A stretch of DNA of 9,985 nucleotides from Myxococcota bacterium (GTDB lineage: Bacteria > Myxococcota_A > Polyangia > HGW-17). Made by a program: the position numbers and the translations under genes. The notes beneath the pieces were generated by a model. The model saw only the letters and a program-made list of their open reading frames with translations. It was not told the DNA's origin and ran no database searches. Numbering within the stretch: the first letter of the stretch is position 1; each line of letters starts with the position of its first letter. The stretch spans positions 1-9,985 of the forward strand of contig JAHJLU010000052.1 of NCBI GenBank assembly GCA_018821745.1, read 5' to 3'. Of the stretch, positions 1 through 6,914 are shown piece by piece.

Positions 1-162
1 AGATTGGCCAGCCCGAGGCCCATCCCTTTCCCAAGGGACGGCACGAAAAAGGCACGAGTTTCGTCTGACGGGTTCATCGGCCCGAATCAGTTTAAGGTTA
101 TTTTTACCTTCCCCGTGACCGCCGGGTTTTCCCGGGCTGAGCCAACATGCCCTTGTACGCAT
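1..162 (-). CDS. Probable gene start running off the left edge, function unknown
   Basis: An open frame begins at the ATG at 162 and stays open for 54 codons to the window edge, so only the N-terminus is present. The start is supported by a GGGAGG Shine-Dalgarno at 173-168, five bases ahead of the ATG. It lies 44 bp downstream of the VWA lipoprotein gene on the same strand, so the two are probably co-transcribed. The visible peptide starts MRTRACWLSP, is rich in Gly and Arg and shows no signal peptide or family motif that I recognise. A caution is that its third-codon GC is only about half, lower than in the neighbours. A competing frame starting at ATG 77 reads MNPSDETRAFFVPSLGKG followed by MGLGLANL and has more genome-like codon use, but it has no Shine-Dalgarno. 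That a gene starts here is more likely than not; the frame is uncertain. Confidence 0.4.
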   Translation of the reverse strand, partial: MRTRACWLSPGKPGGHGEGKNNLKLIRADEPVRRNSCLFRAVPWERDGPRAGQS

Positions 163-167
163 TAAAA

Positions 168-173
168 CCTCCC
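168..173 (-). promoter_or_regulatory. Ribosome binding site of the left-edge gene
   Basis: GGGAGG on the minus strand lies five bases ahead of an ATG at 162. It is the main reason for choosing that start over the competing frame at 77. Confidence 0.45.
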
Positions 174-206
174 ACATTGCCCCTTTATTGCATTTTTTTT
201 ATTGTT

Positions 207-1988
207 TCAACGGAGGGTCAATACGGGGGGGAGGGTTTCTTCGCTGGAGCAGTCGGGGTCCTGGCTGTCAATGAGGCCATCCATATCGTTGTCAATACCG
301 TCCATGCAGAGCTTCTCCGTGAGGGGGAGCCCCTGGCACCGGATAAATGCGTAACTCCTCAGGGGAGGCTCGACGCGCCTTGAGACCACGAGCTCCGCAC
401 CGCGGCTGGGACCAAAATTCTCACCGCTGGCGCATTTCTCGTTGTAGGTGACATGAAAACACATCTCTACGGGCAGATTGGGGTCCTTCCGGGCCGGATG
501 TCCACCCATGTAATCCGAAGCGCACCCAGGCACCGTTTCGACCCGCTCGTTGGGTGTCCCACGCTCCTCTATGAGCAGCACGGAGCAGTTGGGTGTGCAG
601 ATCAGGCGCTCCTCGTCGGGGAGATCAGTCAGGGCTCCATATCCGTTTGCCGCAGCGGGGTCGGGACACCCGTTGAGGGGCGTGGTGATACAGGCGACCT
701 CCACCAGATCCTTGATTTTTAGCCCCAGACCCATGAGGGAGGCGGTGTAATCGGTTGAGCACACGGAGGTGTAGGCCCACTTCAAGTCCTCCACCGCGTT
801 GAAGCGGGAGGTCAACTCCTTGAGACGCACCCCGGGGACTGCCCCGTCGTATATCCCCCCCGTGTCTCCACAGCTCTTCTGGGGTTCCGGGAGGCCGTCC
901 GAGTTCTTCCTGATTGTCATCTGCCCGTCAAAGGGGCCGCCGATCGCCGTAAGGATTATCCGGTCCTTGTCCCCCTTGAGGGCTGTGAGAAAGCTCTCGA
1001 AGCGCGACACGGGCTCCAGCAGGTTCTGACTGTCGGTCCCCGGGCGCGACTGGCAATTATGATAATCCCTTGTCCCCTCGGGCAACATCCTGCTCCAGGG
1101 CTCATCGCAGCTCACGCCAAACTCCACGCACCGGAACCCCAGGGGCCCCACCGTTGAGTCAAGGGAGTCCTCCCGGGAGAAGATGGTGCGATTGTTCTCG
1201 GGGGCGCTGCAGTCATCCTCATCGCTGATAAACACCACCGCCAGGTAGGCGTTGTCCCTGAGAAATCCCGCGTCCTCGGGGGGATGATGGGACCCTGAGG
1301 TGAGACCCTTCTCCATGGCCATGAAATGCTGCTCCATTCCGCACCCCGAGACCCCCAGATCCGCCATGCAGGAGAAGACACTCTCCAGTCCCTCCTCCTG
1401 ATAGTTACGACAGCGGGGACAGCCGTTCTGGTCGGTGTCAAGGATGAGCCCCGCCGGCTCTCTGGCGACGCCATCCACGGTGAACGCCTCGGCGCTGCAA
1501 TGCTCCGGGCCACAGTTGTGACTCACACACATTCCGTCCGCGTCTCGCTCCATCTCGCAGTTGGCCGGCTCCACATCAACAATATAATTGTTGCCCGTGG
1601 GATTGATGCAGTTCCCATGCTCCCCTTTTCTAAAGGACCCCATGAGCCCGCCGAACACATCACACCCCGGAATCTCCACAGGGGCCGTCCCCAGGTCCGT
1701 AGACACCACAGCCACATGAATATTGGGCAGGCCACCGGAGATGTCCTTGAGGACCTGCATGAGGCTCTGGAACTGCTCTCTGATGCGCTGCTGCTCCGCG
1801 TCCATGGACTTTGAGTCATCAATAACGAAGAGCAGATCGACGTCCCGGTCCGTGCTGATGGGGATATCAAAGGAGGGGATCACCACAGGCTCGGGGGAGG
1901 CGTTCTTCATGGGCCTGTCAATGCATGAGACAAGCATCAGTCCGAAAATGAGCATGATCACGGTTTGAAATTTGGTTTTTACAGACAT
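207..1988 (-). CDS. VWA-domain lipoprotein with calcium-loop-like C-terminus
   Basis: This is a 593-aa exported lipoprotein. The N-terminus has a lysine-containing n-region, a hydrophobic core and a lipobox LVSC with the acylated cysteine at residue 22. A von Willebrand A domain follows from about residue 50: DLLFVIDDSKSM carries the MIDAS metal site DxSxS at D57, S59 and S61, and FISDEDD at 253-259 is the expected later acidic MIDAS loop. The domain is interrupted by a long cysteine-bearing stretch at about 109-220. The mature protein has about 26 further cysteines, which suggests a disulfide-bonded fold outside the cytoplasm. The tail (561-580) has the pattern CxDGxDNDxDGxxD...DPxC, an EF-hand-like Asp-rich loop common at the ends of myxobacterial-type surface proteins. 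VWA domains usually bind protein partners through a metal. The partner is unknown. The start is fixed by AGGAGG five bases upstream. Confidence 0.9.
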   Translation of the reverse strand: MSVKTKFQTVIMLIFGLMLVSCIDRPMKNASPEPVVIPSFDIPISTDRDVDLLFVIDDSKSMDAEQQRIREQFQSLMQVLKDISGGLPNIHVAVVSTDLGTAPVEIPGCDVFGGLMGSFRKGEHGNCINPTGNNYIVDVEPANCEMERDADGMCVSHNCGPEHCSAEAFTVDGVAREPAGLILDTDQNGCPRCRNYQEEGLESVFSCMADLGVSGCGMEQHFMAMEKGLTSGSHHPPEDAGFLRDNAYLAVVFISDEDDCSAPENNRTIFSREDSLDSTVGPLGFRCVEFGVSCDEPWSRMLPEGTRDYHNCQSRPGTDSQNLLEPVSRFESFLTALKGDKDRIILTAIGGPFDGQMTIRKNSDGLPEPQKSCGDTGGIYDGAVPGVRLKELTSRFNAVEDLKWAYTSVCSTDYTASLMGLGLKIKDLVEVACITTPLNGCPDPAAANGYGALTDLPDEERLICTPNCSVLLIEERGTPNERVETVPGCASDYMGGHPARKDPNLPVEMCFHVTYNEKCASGENFGPSRGAELVVSRRVEPPLRSYAFIRCQGLPLTEKLCMDGIDNDMDGLIDSQDPDCSSEETLPPVLTLR

Positions 1989-1993
1989 AACAG

Positions 1994-1999
1994 CCTCCT
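1994..1999 (-). promoter_or_regulatory. Strong Shine-Dalgarno of the VWA lipoprotein gene
   Basis: AGGAGG on the minus strand lies five bases before the ATG at 1988. This is an optimal arrangement and fixes the start that places the signal peptide at the N-terminus. Confidence 0.7.
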
Positions 2000-2179
2000 G
2001 ACGGCTTCGCCGGGGGCAGAGCGGTGCCCTGCCCTGTTGAGTTCCAACCCTGTTTACAATATTCTAAATACACCTGCCCCGTGGAGCCCGCACAGTATGG
2101 TGAACTGCCCAATTCAATGCCCGGCACACAAAGGGAGTACCGAAGCCGGCCGAAGATAATCACGCCGGTTCTGTATACT

Positions 2180-2189
2180 CAGTGCACTG
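2180..2189. promoter_or_regulatory. Perfect 10-bp palindrome, possible operator
   Basis: CAGTGCACTG is its own reverse complement and sits in the noncoding stretch between two minus-strand genes. It could be a dimeric regulator site, but a single 10-bp palindrome can occur by chance and no second copy was seen in the window. Confidence 0.2.
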
Positions 2190-2196
2190 TTTTCAC

Positions 2197-2217
2197 AAAA
2201 AAGGACGGTTTTTTTTT
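2197..2217 (-). terminator. Possible weak terminator after the deacetylase gene
   Basis: Six A, the loop GGACGG, then nine T form an A/T-only inverted repeat that starts 22 bp past the deacetylase stop. Read on the minus strand it gives an A9 stem arm, a short loop and a T6 run. There is no GC-rich stem, so it would be a poor intrinsic terminator. It is listed only because it is the one terminator-like element near this gene end. Confidence 0.2.
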
Positions 2218-2238
2218 ACGCCGGGGAAAAATACTTGC

Positions 2239-3309
2239 TCAGGAGGGCACCAGGGAGGGCCAGGCACGGCTCAGGAGCTTGAGGGAGAACTCGGCGGTCT
2301 GCTCCGTGGTCTTGTGGACGATGAGGGAATCTGCATCGACAACAGCCCTGGGACGGTTCTCGAGGATCCTCGCAAAACTGAGCATCCCCGTGGCCACGGC
2401 CCCCAGATGGTATCCGCCCTCGAGGTACACGGCAATCTTTCCACCGCAGTGCTCGTCGGCGAAGGTGGTGAGGAGCGCTTCCATCATGGCGAATCCCGAG
2501 TCGCTCACCTCCTGGGCAGAGATGCTGTCGAGGCTGGAAGCGTCAAAGCCGGCGGAGACCAACAGCATTTCGGGCCCGAACAGGGTCAGCGCCGGAATAA
2601 TTACCTTGCCCAGGGCATAGTACCAGTCAGCATCCTGACAATAGGGTGCCAGAGGCATATTGATCGTGGAACCCAGCCCGTCGCCCCTCCCGATCTCTTC
2701 CACGTCGCCCGTGCCGGGAAACAGCGGCGACTGGTGGATGGAACAGTACATGACCCGGGGATCGACCTCGAAGGAGTGCTGTGTGCCGTTCCCGTGGTGG
2801 ACATCGAAATCAACAATAGCCACCTTTTTTGCACCCTCACGGAGGAGGGCCGCCGCCGCGAGGGCCACGTTGTTGTAAATGCAGAAACCCATGGCCATAT
2901 CCCGCTCCGCGTGGTGTCCAGGAGGTCTCACCACCACCATCCCGCCGGGGACATCCCCGCGATACACGGCGAGGGCCACATCAATGGCTCCGCCGGCGGC
3001 TTTCTGGGCTGCCTCCCGCGTACCGCCGGAATAGAAGGTGTCGCCCATGTCCAGGTACCCGGAGATCCCCCGGGAGAGGATCCGCTCCACCTGTCCGAGA
3101 TAATCGGCGCCGTGGATGAGGGAAAGCTCCTGGAAGGTTGCATCCCGAAGGGGTATGGTCTCGGCACGGTCGACAACACCCGCATCGGTCAAGGCTCTTT
3201 TGATGGCTTCCAGGCGCTCGGGACGCTCTGGGTGGGGCATTGGAGCCACATGTTCCTGAAACAAATCATCATAGATGAGGGCCATTTTTTTGAGTGGTTG
3301 ACTTTCCAT
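2239..3309 (-). CDS. Histone deacetylase-family (AcuC/class II-like) amidohydrolase
   Basis: This is a 356-aa cytoplasmic zinc amidohydrolase of the arginase/deacetylase superfamily. Numbered from the ATG at 3309, the family motifs appear in order: HPERPERL (26-33), the catalytic His pair in RPPGHHAERD (H132, H133), DFDVHHGNGT with zinc ligands D169 and H171, SAGFDAS with zinc ligand D256, and LEGGY with the transition-state tyrosine Y300. All key residues are present, so it should be active. Bacterial members remove acetyl groups from protein lysines or from acetylated polyamines and other small molecules; the substrate cannot be told here. Length is typical. A second ATG at 3285 gives MALIYDDLF, which fits family N-termini as well and would make 348 aa. 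Neither start has a clear Shine-Dalgarno. The open frame extends further upstream to 3567, but that part has no family similarity and overlaps the divergent ABC gene. Confidence 0.92.
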   Translation of the reverse strand: MESQPLKKMALIYDDLFQEHVAPMPHPERPERLEAIKRALTDAGVVDRAETIPLRDATFQELSLIHGADYLGQVERILSRGISGYLDMGDTFYSGGTREAAQKAAGGAIDVALAVYRGDVPGGMVVVRPPGHHAERDMAMGFCIYNNVALAAAALLREGAKKVAIVDFDVHHGNGTQHSFEVDPRVMYCSIHQSPLFPGTGDVEEIGRGDGLGSTINMPLAPYCQDADWYYALGKVIIPALTLFGPEMLLVSAGFDASSLDSISAQEVSDSGFAMMEALLTTFADEHCGGKIAVYLEGGYHLGAVATGMLSFARILENRPRAVVDADSLIVHKTTEQTAEFSLKLLSRAWPSLVPS

Positions 3310-3474
3310 GGCCAAAACAATAGTGCAACAATTCACAAGGAACAAGTCAAATCCCCGGGAATCGACGCAGATTATCCCTGCACGGTTGGGGAAAATGGTG
3401 TATATTTCCCTCGCCCTAATGAGTGGAGTTTTACCCTCAATGTGTGTTTCACGGAGCACGCGACAATGAGAATC

Positions 3475-3504
3475 GGGGTGCCACGGGGTGCCACGGGCTG
3501 GCCC
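3475..3504. repeat. 10-bp tandem repeat upstream of the ABC operon
   Basis: GGGGTGCCAC occurs twice head to tail (3475-3484 and 3485-3494), followed by a partial third unit GGGCTGGCCC (3495-3504) that matches at 7 of 10 positions. The array ends 20 bp before the Shine-Dalgarno of the ABC ATPase. A 10-bp period puts each unit on the same helix face, as expected of stacked regulator sites, but in a leader it could also act at the RNA level. Confidence 0.5.
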
Positions 3505-3524
3505 CCAATGCTGCCCCACCGCGC

Positions 3525-3530
3525 AAGGAG
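3525..3530 (+). promoter_or_regulatory. Shine-Dalgarno of the ABC ATPase gene
   Basis: AAGGAG lies five bases before the ATG at 3536. It decides this start over the in-frame ATG at 3488, which would add 16 residues unlike the family. Confidence 0.75.
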
Positions 3531-3535
3531 TTTTC

Positions 3536-4291
3536 ATGAACCTGTTAGAGGTCAGTGGGCTGACCAAAACCTATGGAACGAACCACGCTGTCAACGCCAT
3601 CGATTTTCACATCGCCGGCGGAGAGATTTTCGGACTCATCGGTCCCAACGGTGCCGGCAAAACGACTACCCTGCGGATTATCTCCACCCTCCTCTCCAAA
3701 TCCTCCGGAGAGGTGAAAGTATGCGGGCACGATGTCCAGACCGATCCCCACGAGGTGAGAAGATCCATCAGTTACCTGCCCGAGGAGGCGGGGGTTTATA
3801 AAAATCTCAAGGGTCGTGAGTATCTCGAGTTCATCGCCGGCTTCCACGCAGAGAAAAAAGAGCGCCCGGCCATGGTGGAGAGGGGCATGTCCATCGCCAA
3901 TCTGGGCGCGCGTATCAATGACAAGGTCTCCACCTACAGCAAGGGGATGACCAGGCGGCTCACCATCGCACGCGCCCTCATGATGAACCCGAAGCTGGCT
4001 ATCCTCGACGAACCCACTTCGGGACTCGACGTCATCAACGCCCATGAAGTGCGCAATATCATAAAGAAATCAATTTCCGAAAGGTCGGCGGTCCTGTTGT
4101 CGTCCCATAACATGCTCGAGGTGGACTACCTGTGCGATCGCATCGCCCTCATCTCCGGGGGTGTGATCGTCGAGACAGGCACCCCCGACTCCCTCAAAGA
4201 AAAGTACCAGTGCTCCAACATTGAAGAAATATTCATGAAAATAGTAGAGACCCTCTCCCATGCTGATGAACCTGATAAAAAAAGAGATTAA
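3536..4291 (+). CDS. ABC exporter ATP-binding protein, NatA-like
   Basis: This 251-aa ATPase would power the permease encoded next to it. The nucleotide-binding motifs are complete: Walker A GPNGAGKT (36-43), signature YSKGMTRR (134-141, the SKGM variant typical of NatA-type exporters in place of LSGGQ), Walker B LAILDEP (154-160), D-loop SGLD (162-165) and the switch histidine H191 in LLSSHNM. The Q-loop position reads YLPEEAGVY with Glu at 83 in place of Gln, as in many NatA-like proteins. Length is normal for a stand-alone domain, and the last 30 residues are a short charged tail. The start is set by AAGGAG five bases upstream. It is the first gene of the plus-strand operon, and its last 32 bases overlap the permease gene, which implies translational coupling and 1:1 production. 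Family assignment is firm; the substrate is not known. Confidence 0.93.
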   Translation: MNLLEVSGLTKTYGTNHAVNAIDFHIAGGEIFGLIGPNGAGKTTTLRIISTLLSKSSGEVKVCGHDVQTDPHEVRRSISYLPEEAGVYKNLKGREYLEFIAGFHAEKKERPAMVERGMSIANLGARINDKVSTYSKGMTRRLTIARALMMNPKLAILDEPTSGLDVINAHEVRNIIKKSISERSAVLLSSHNMLEVDYLCDRIALISGGVIVETGTPDSLKEKYQCSNIEEIFMKIVETLSHADEPDKKRD

Positions 4292-5513
4292 AGAACTGCT
4301 CACCCCCTCCACCGTGGCGGTCATCCTGGTCATAACCGTGCTCTTCGGCTCCATGGGCAAACTCATCGGCGCAGCCAAAGACGAGGCCAAGAAGAAACCC
4401 ACCATCGCCATCGTCATCAAGGAGAAGGGACCGCTCGCCGATCGCCTGAGAGAGTTTCTGAGGACAAAGACCACCCTCATCTACGAAGGTGATTCCCGGG
4501 AGGAGGGTTTTGCCGCCCTCAAGGCGAGCAAAAAGGGGGTCGCCCTGGTGATCATCGACCAGGGGTTCGAGAAGACACTCCTGGCGGGGAAACCCGCGCT
4601 CATCAAGGTCGAATGGATCATGCGGGGGGCCGGCCTCATGGACACCATCTCCTCGGGCATCCTGGAGCGCACCTTCCTGGACCTCAACAAACAGATCTCC
4701 GCCCACCTCATCGACGCGACCAAGGACAAGGGAGATCTGTCGAGCTCCCATGTCCTGAACCCCACGGTGAAATTTGAAAATACTCACTACAAGTCCAAGC
4801 GGATCCCGGCCCTCTCCCCCAACAAAATAGCCCAGGTGCTGGTCTCCCAGTCCATCACCATCCCCATGGCGGTCATGATCATTATCATGCTGGGAGGGTC
4901 CATGGTTATCACCTCAATGGGACTCGAGAAAGAGAACAAAACCCTGGAGACGCTTCTTACCATGCCCGTCTCACGCACCACCATCGTCATGGGGAAGATC
5001 ATGGGGAGCGCCGCCGTGGGGTTGTTCATGGCGGCATTTTATATGGTGGGGTTCAAATTTTACGTGAGCAGCTTCGAGACCGGCACCATCGATCTGGCCC
5101 TCCTGGGGCTCGATCTCAATGCCTTTGACTATATCCTGGTGGGGGTCTCCCTCTTCTCCTCGCTGCTCTTCGGGCTGGCCATGGCCATGCTCCTGGGCAT
5201 CATGGCCAAGGATTACAAATCGGCTCAGGTGCTGACCTACCCCATCATGGGGCTCGCCATGATCCCCATGTTTCTCACCATGTACCGGGACTTCGACACC
5301 GTGACGCCCCTGGTGAAGACGGTGCTCTTCGTCATCCCCTTCTCCCACCCCATGATGGCCATGCGCCACCTGACGCTGGACAATTATCTTCTCGTCTCCC
5401 TGGGAATAGTATATTCTCTGACTGTTACGGCTATTCTCATAGCCATTATCGTCAAGATCTTCAAAACCGATAAACTCATCACCGGCATAATGCCACTGCG
5501 CAAACGTGCCTAG
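4260..5513 (+). CDS. ABC-2 type permease, NatB-like
   Basis: This 417-aa inner-membrane partner of the preceding ATPase has the NatB/ABC-2 layout. One membrane segment near 18-36 is followed by a roughly 160-residue extracytoplasmic domain (about 38-198), then about six segments (near 200-220, 246-268, 290-315, 322-341, 350-366 and 376-400). Between the second and third segments, EKENKTLETLLTMPVSR and the following GK match the conserved cytoplasmic coupling helix of this family. IPFSHPMMAMR precedes the last segment, as is usual. Characterised relatives export sodium, drugs or antimicrobial peptides, but the family is broad. The ATG at 4260 overlaps the ATPase gene by 32 bases; a second ATG at 4266 is equally possible. 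Neither has a strong ribosome site, consistent with coupling to upstream translation. Confidence 0.9.
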   Translation: MLMNLIKKEIKELLTPSTVAVILVITVLFGSMGKLIGAAKDEAKKKPTIAIVIKEKGPLADRLREFLRTKTTLIYEGDSREEGFAALKASKKGVALVIIDQGFEKTLLAGKPALIKVEWIMRGAGLMDTISSGILERTFLDLNKQISAHLIDATKDKGDLSSSHVLNPTVKFENTHYKSKRIPALSPNKIAQVLVSQSITIPMAVMIIIMLGGSMVITSMGLEKENKTLETLLTMPVSRTTIVMGKIMGSAAVGLFMAAFYMVGFKFYVSSFETGTIDLALLGLDLNAFDYILVGVSLFSSLLFGLAMAMLLGIMAKDYKSAQVLTYPIMGLAMIPMFLTMYRDFDTVTPLVKTVLFVIPFSHPMMAMRHLTLDNYLLVSLGIVYSLTVTAILIAIIVKIFKTDKLITGIMPLRKRA

Positions 5514-5528
5514 CGCATTGGGTGTCCC

Positions 5529-6905
5529 ATGAACCGCCTGATTTTCAGCATCTTCCTCCTCCAGTTTCTCTTTGCAGCCTGCGACGACGACGAACAGCTC
5601 TCCCTGGGGTCCCCCTGTGACGAAAGCTCCGTGTGCAAGGGCGTCTGCAACCTGGCGCTCCCTGAAGGCATGTGTGTCGAATCCTGTGACGAACAGACCC
5701 TCTGCCCCTCAGGCTCATCCTGTGTGGACTACGGCAGCGTGAGCTTCTGCATGCCCACCTGCGCCTCCAATGACGAGTGCCGTGACGGCTACTCCTGTAT
5801 CGACTTCACCTGTGTGCCCCTGCAGCCACTGGGAGCCGCCTGCGACGACACCGCCGACTGCCTCCCCTGCAGCACACAGGAGCTGTGTCTCAATGACCAG
5901 GACCTTGAGTGCACCGAGAGCATCTGCTCCATCCCCTGCAGTGATCAAGCCCAGTGTCCCGAAGGCACGGTCTGTGCGGAATCCGGCGGTGAATACCGAT
6001 GCGTGGGGGTATATTTTCCCCAGGGCGCCGGGACAGCGGGTTCCCTCTGTGCGGCTCAGGACTGCGCCCAGGATTTCACCTGCCTGACAGATCTCAAGGG
6101 CTTTGAATCCCTCGCTTTTTGCTCCAATGAGTGCGCCACGGACCGTGACTGTCCCCCCTCCATGACCTGCCGCGACGTCGACGGCCAGAGCACGCCCTTC
6201 TGCGTTCCCCGTGAATACTGTGAATCCTGTGGCATCGACTCCCACTGTGCCTCTCCCACCGACACCTGCGTCACCTCTTCTGCGGGGGATTCCTACTGCA
6301 CTCTCTCCTGTGATCCCGATCTCCCGGGTACGTGTCCCGCCGACTCCTCCTGCACCGAGGCGTTCTTCTGCGAAGACGACAACTCCCTGGTCTCCGACTG
6401 TGCACACTGCTCCGGCGCAAACTGTGCCTCCCTCGCAACGCCCATGCACACCTGCTTTCAAAATGCAGGCGTCTGTGTGGGTGGGGGCTCCGCCTGTGAG
6501 CCCTGCCTCGCAGACACCCAGTGCAACACCACCGGCGGCTGCGTGGAGATTCCCGAAAACGGCACCACCGTCTGCGCGGACCAGTGCGGCGTTAACGGCA
6601 TCTGTCCCGACGGGTTCACCTGCTCGGGCGACGTCTGCCTCCCCCGCACGGGGATCTGCTCAGCGCCATCCGGTGATGCAGAAACCTGTGAACCCTGCCA
6701 GGAGTGGTCCGAGTGCCTGAGGGGCGGATGTCTCCCCCTGCCATCAGACCTTTCGGGAGACCATTTTTGTCTCGATTTCTGCGAAACTTCCCAGGAGTGC
6801 GGCGACAACGCCACCTGTGAAACCATTGACTTTGAAAATTCCACCTACAGTGCCTGCGTCCCCGATGCCACAGCCGTCGATTGCGCCGGCTGGCTGGCGC
6901 TCTGA
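5529..6905 (+). CDS. Cysteine-rich modular lipoprotein, function unknown
   Basis: This is a 458-aa exported lipoprotein. The signal peptide is short and hydrophobic, with lipobox LFAAC and the lipidated cysteine at residue 18, followed by three aspartates. There are 65 cysteines in all, about 14 percent of residues, spaced in degenerate modules resembling Cx(4-6)CPxxxxCx(6-10)C. Examples are SCDEQTLCPSGSSC, PCSDQAQCPEGTVC, ECATDRDCPPSMTC and QCGVNGICPDGFTC. Lysine is very scarce and Asp, Glu, Ser and Thr dominate, giving an acidic, probably fully disulfide-bonded rod. Similar proteins are frequent in Myxococcota and relatives and almost all are uncharacterised. It begins 15 bp after the permease stop and ends 9 bp before the regulator gene, so it belongs to the operon. 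It may serve as a surface or periplasmic partner or sensor for the exporter; that is inference. There is no strong Shine-Dalgarno. Confidence 0.88.
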   Translation: MNRLIFSIFLLQFLFAACDDDEQLSLGSPCDESSVCKGVCNLALPEGMCVESCDEQTLCPSGSSCVDYGSVSFCMPTCASNDECRDGYSCIDFTCVPLQPLGAACDDTADCLPCSTQELCLNDQDLECTESICSIPCSDQAQCPEGTVCAESGGEYRCVGVYFPQGAGTAGSLCAAQDCAQDFTCLTDLKGFESLAFCSNECATDRDCPPSMTCRDVDGQSTPFCVPREYCESCGIDSHCASPTDTCVTSSAGDSYCTLSCDPDLPGTCPADSSCTEAFFCEDDNSLVSDCAHCSGANCASLATPMHTCFQNAGVCVGGGSACEPCLADTQCNTTGGCVEIPENGTTVCADQCGVNGICPDGFTCSGDVCLPRTGICSAPSGDAETCEPCQEWSECLRGGCLPLPSDLSGDHFCLDFCETSQECGDNATCETIDFENSTYSACVPDATAVDCAGWLAL

Positions 6906-6910
6906 GAGGA
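6906..6910 (+). promoter_or_regulatory. Ribosome binding site of the sigma54 activator gene
   Basis: GAGGA begins directly after the stop codon of the lipoprotein gene and is four bases before the ATG at 6915, so ribosomes ending the upstream gene can restart here. Confidence 0.55.
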
Positions 6911-6914
6911 ACCC

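Larger units (their letters stand above)
1989..2238 (-). other. Intergenic region between the deacetylase stop and the VWA gene start
   Basis: No coding frame is convincing in these 250 bp. On the minus strand it must hold the end of the deacetylase transcript and probably the promoter and leader of the VWA gene. Visible small elements are a 10-bp perfect palindrome CAGTGCACTG (2180-2189), a CCGAAG direct repeat (2140-2145 and 2150-2155), an A6/T9 inverted repeat (2197-2217), and a leader hairpin GGGCAG/CTGCCC (2014-2019 with 2029-2034, 9-base loop). A TAGAAT-like -10 within the AT-rich stretch near 2052-2070 is possible, but no good -35 partner was found. Confidence 0.4.
3310..3535. promoter_or_regulatory. 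Divergent intergenic region, presumed promoters for both directions
   Basis: These 226 bp separate the minus-strand deacetylase from the plus-strand ABC operon, so both promoters should lie here. Toward the deacetylase, TTGTTC and TATTGT with a 17-bp spacer (about 3315-3343) is a mediocre sigma70-like pair. It would place the transcript start almost on the ATG at 3309, giving a near-leaderless message. Toward the operon, TATATT at 3401-3406 is the best -10 but lacks a good -35. A 10-bp tandem repeat lies at 3475-3494. No sigma54 site with correct GG-N10-GC spacing was found. Confidence 0.4.

Noticed and set aside
122..135. CCGGG-TTTT-CCCGG hairpin as a terminator
   Set aside because: Only a 5-bp stem with no T-run on either side, and it falls inside the likely left-edge gene.
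3475..3494. TGGCAC on the minus strand as a sigma54 -24 element
   Set aside because: The GG to GC distance is 9 bases, not 10, and it arises from the tandem repeat. A plus-strand candidate at 3499-3514 has 11 bases and also fails.
3310..3567. Upstream extension of the deacetylase frame to an ATG at 3567
   Set aside because: The added 86 residues have no deacetylase similarity and overlap the divergent ABC ATPase gene and its Shine-Dalgarno.
2182..3801. Long plus-strand open frame of about 539 codons
   Set aside because: It lies antisense to the deacetylase gene, whose catalytic motifs are all intact, and runs into the ABC ATPase gene in another frame. Its translation has no recognisable domain.
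5715..6461. 248-codon minus-strand frame opposite the Cys-rich lipoprotein
   Set aside because: Low-complexity Gly/Ala/Val translation expected opposite Cys/Thr/Ser/Ala codons; no start signal.
5529..6905. Cys-rich repeats as a sign of an iron-sulfur or cytochrome protein
   Set aside because: No CxxCH haem motif series or ferredoxin CxxCxxC spacing. The lipobox and acidic, lysine-poor modules point to a disulfide-rich exported protein.
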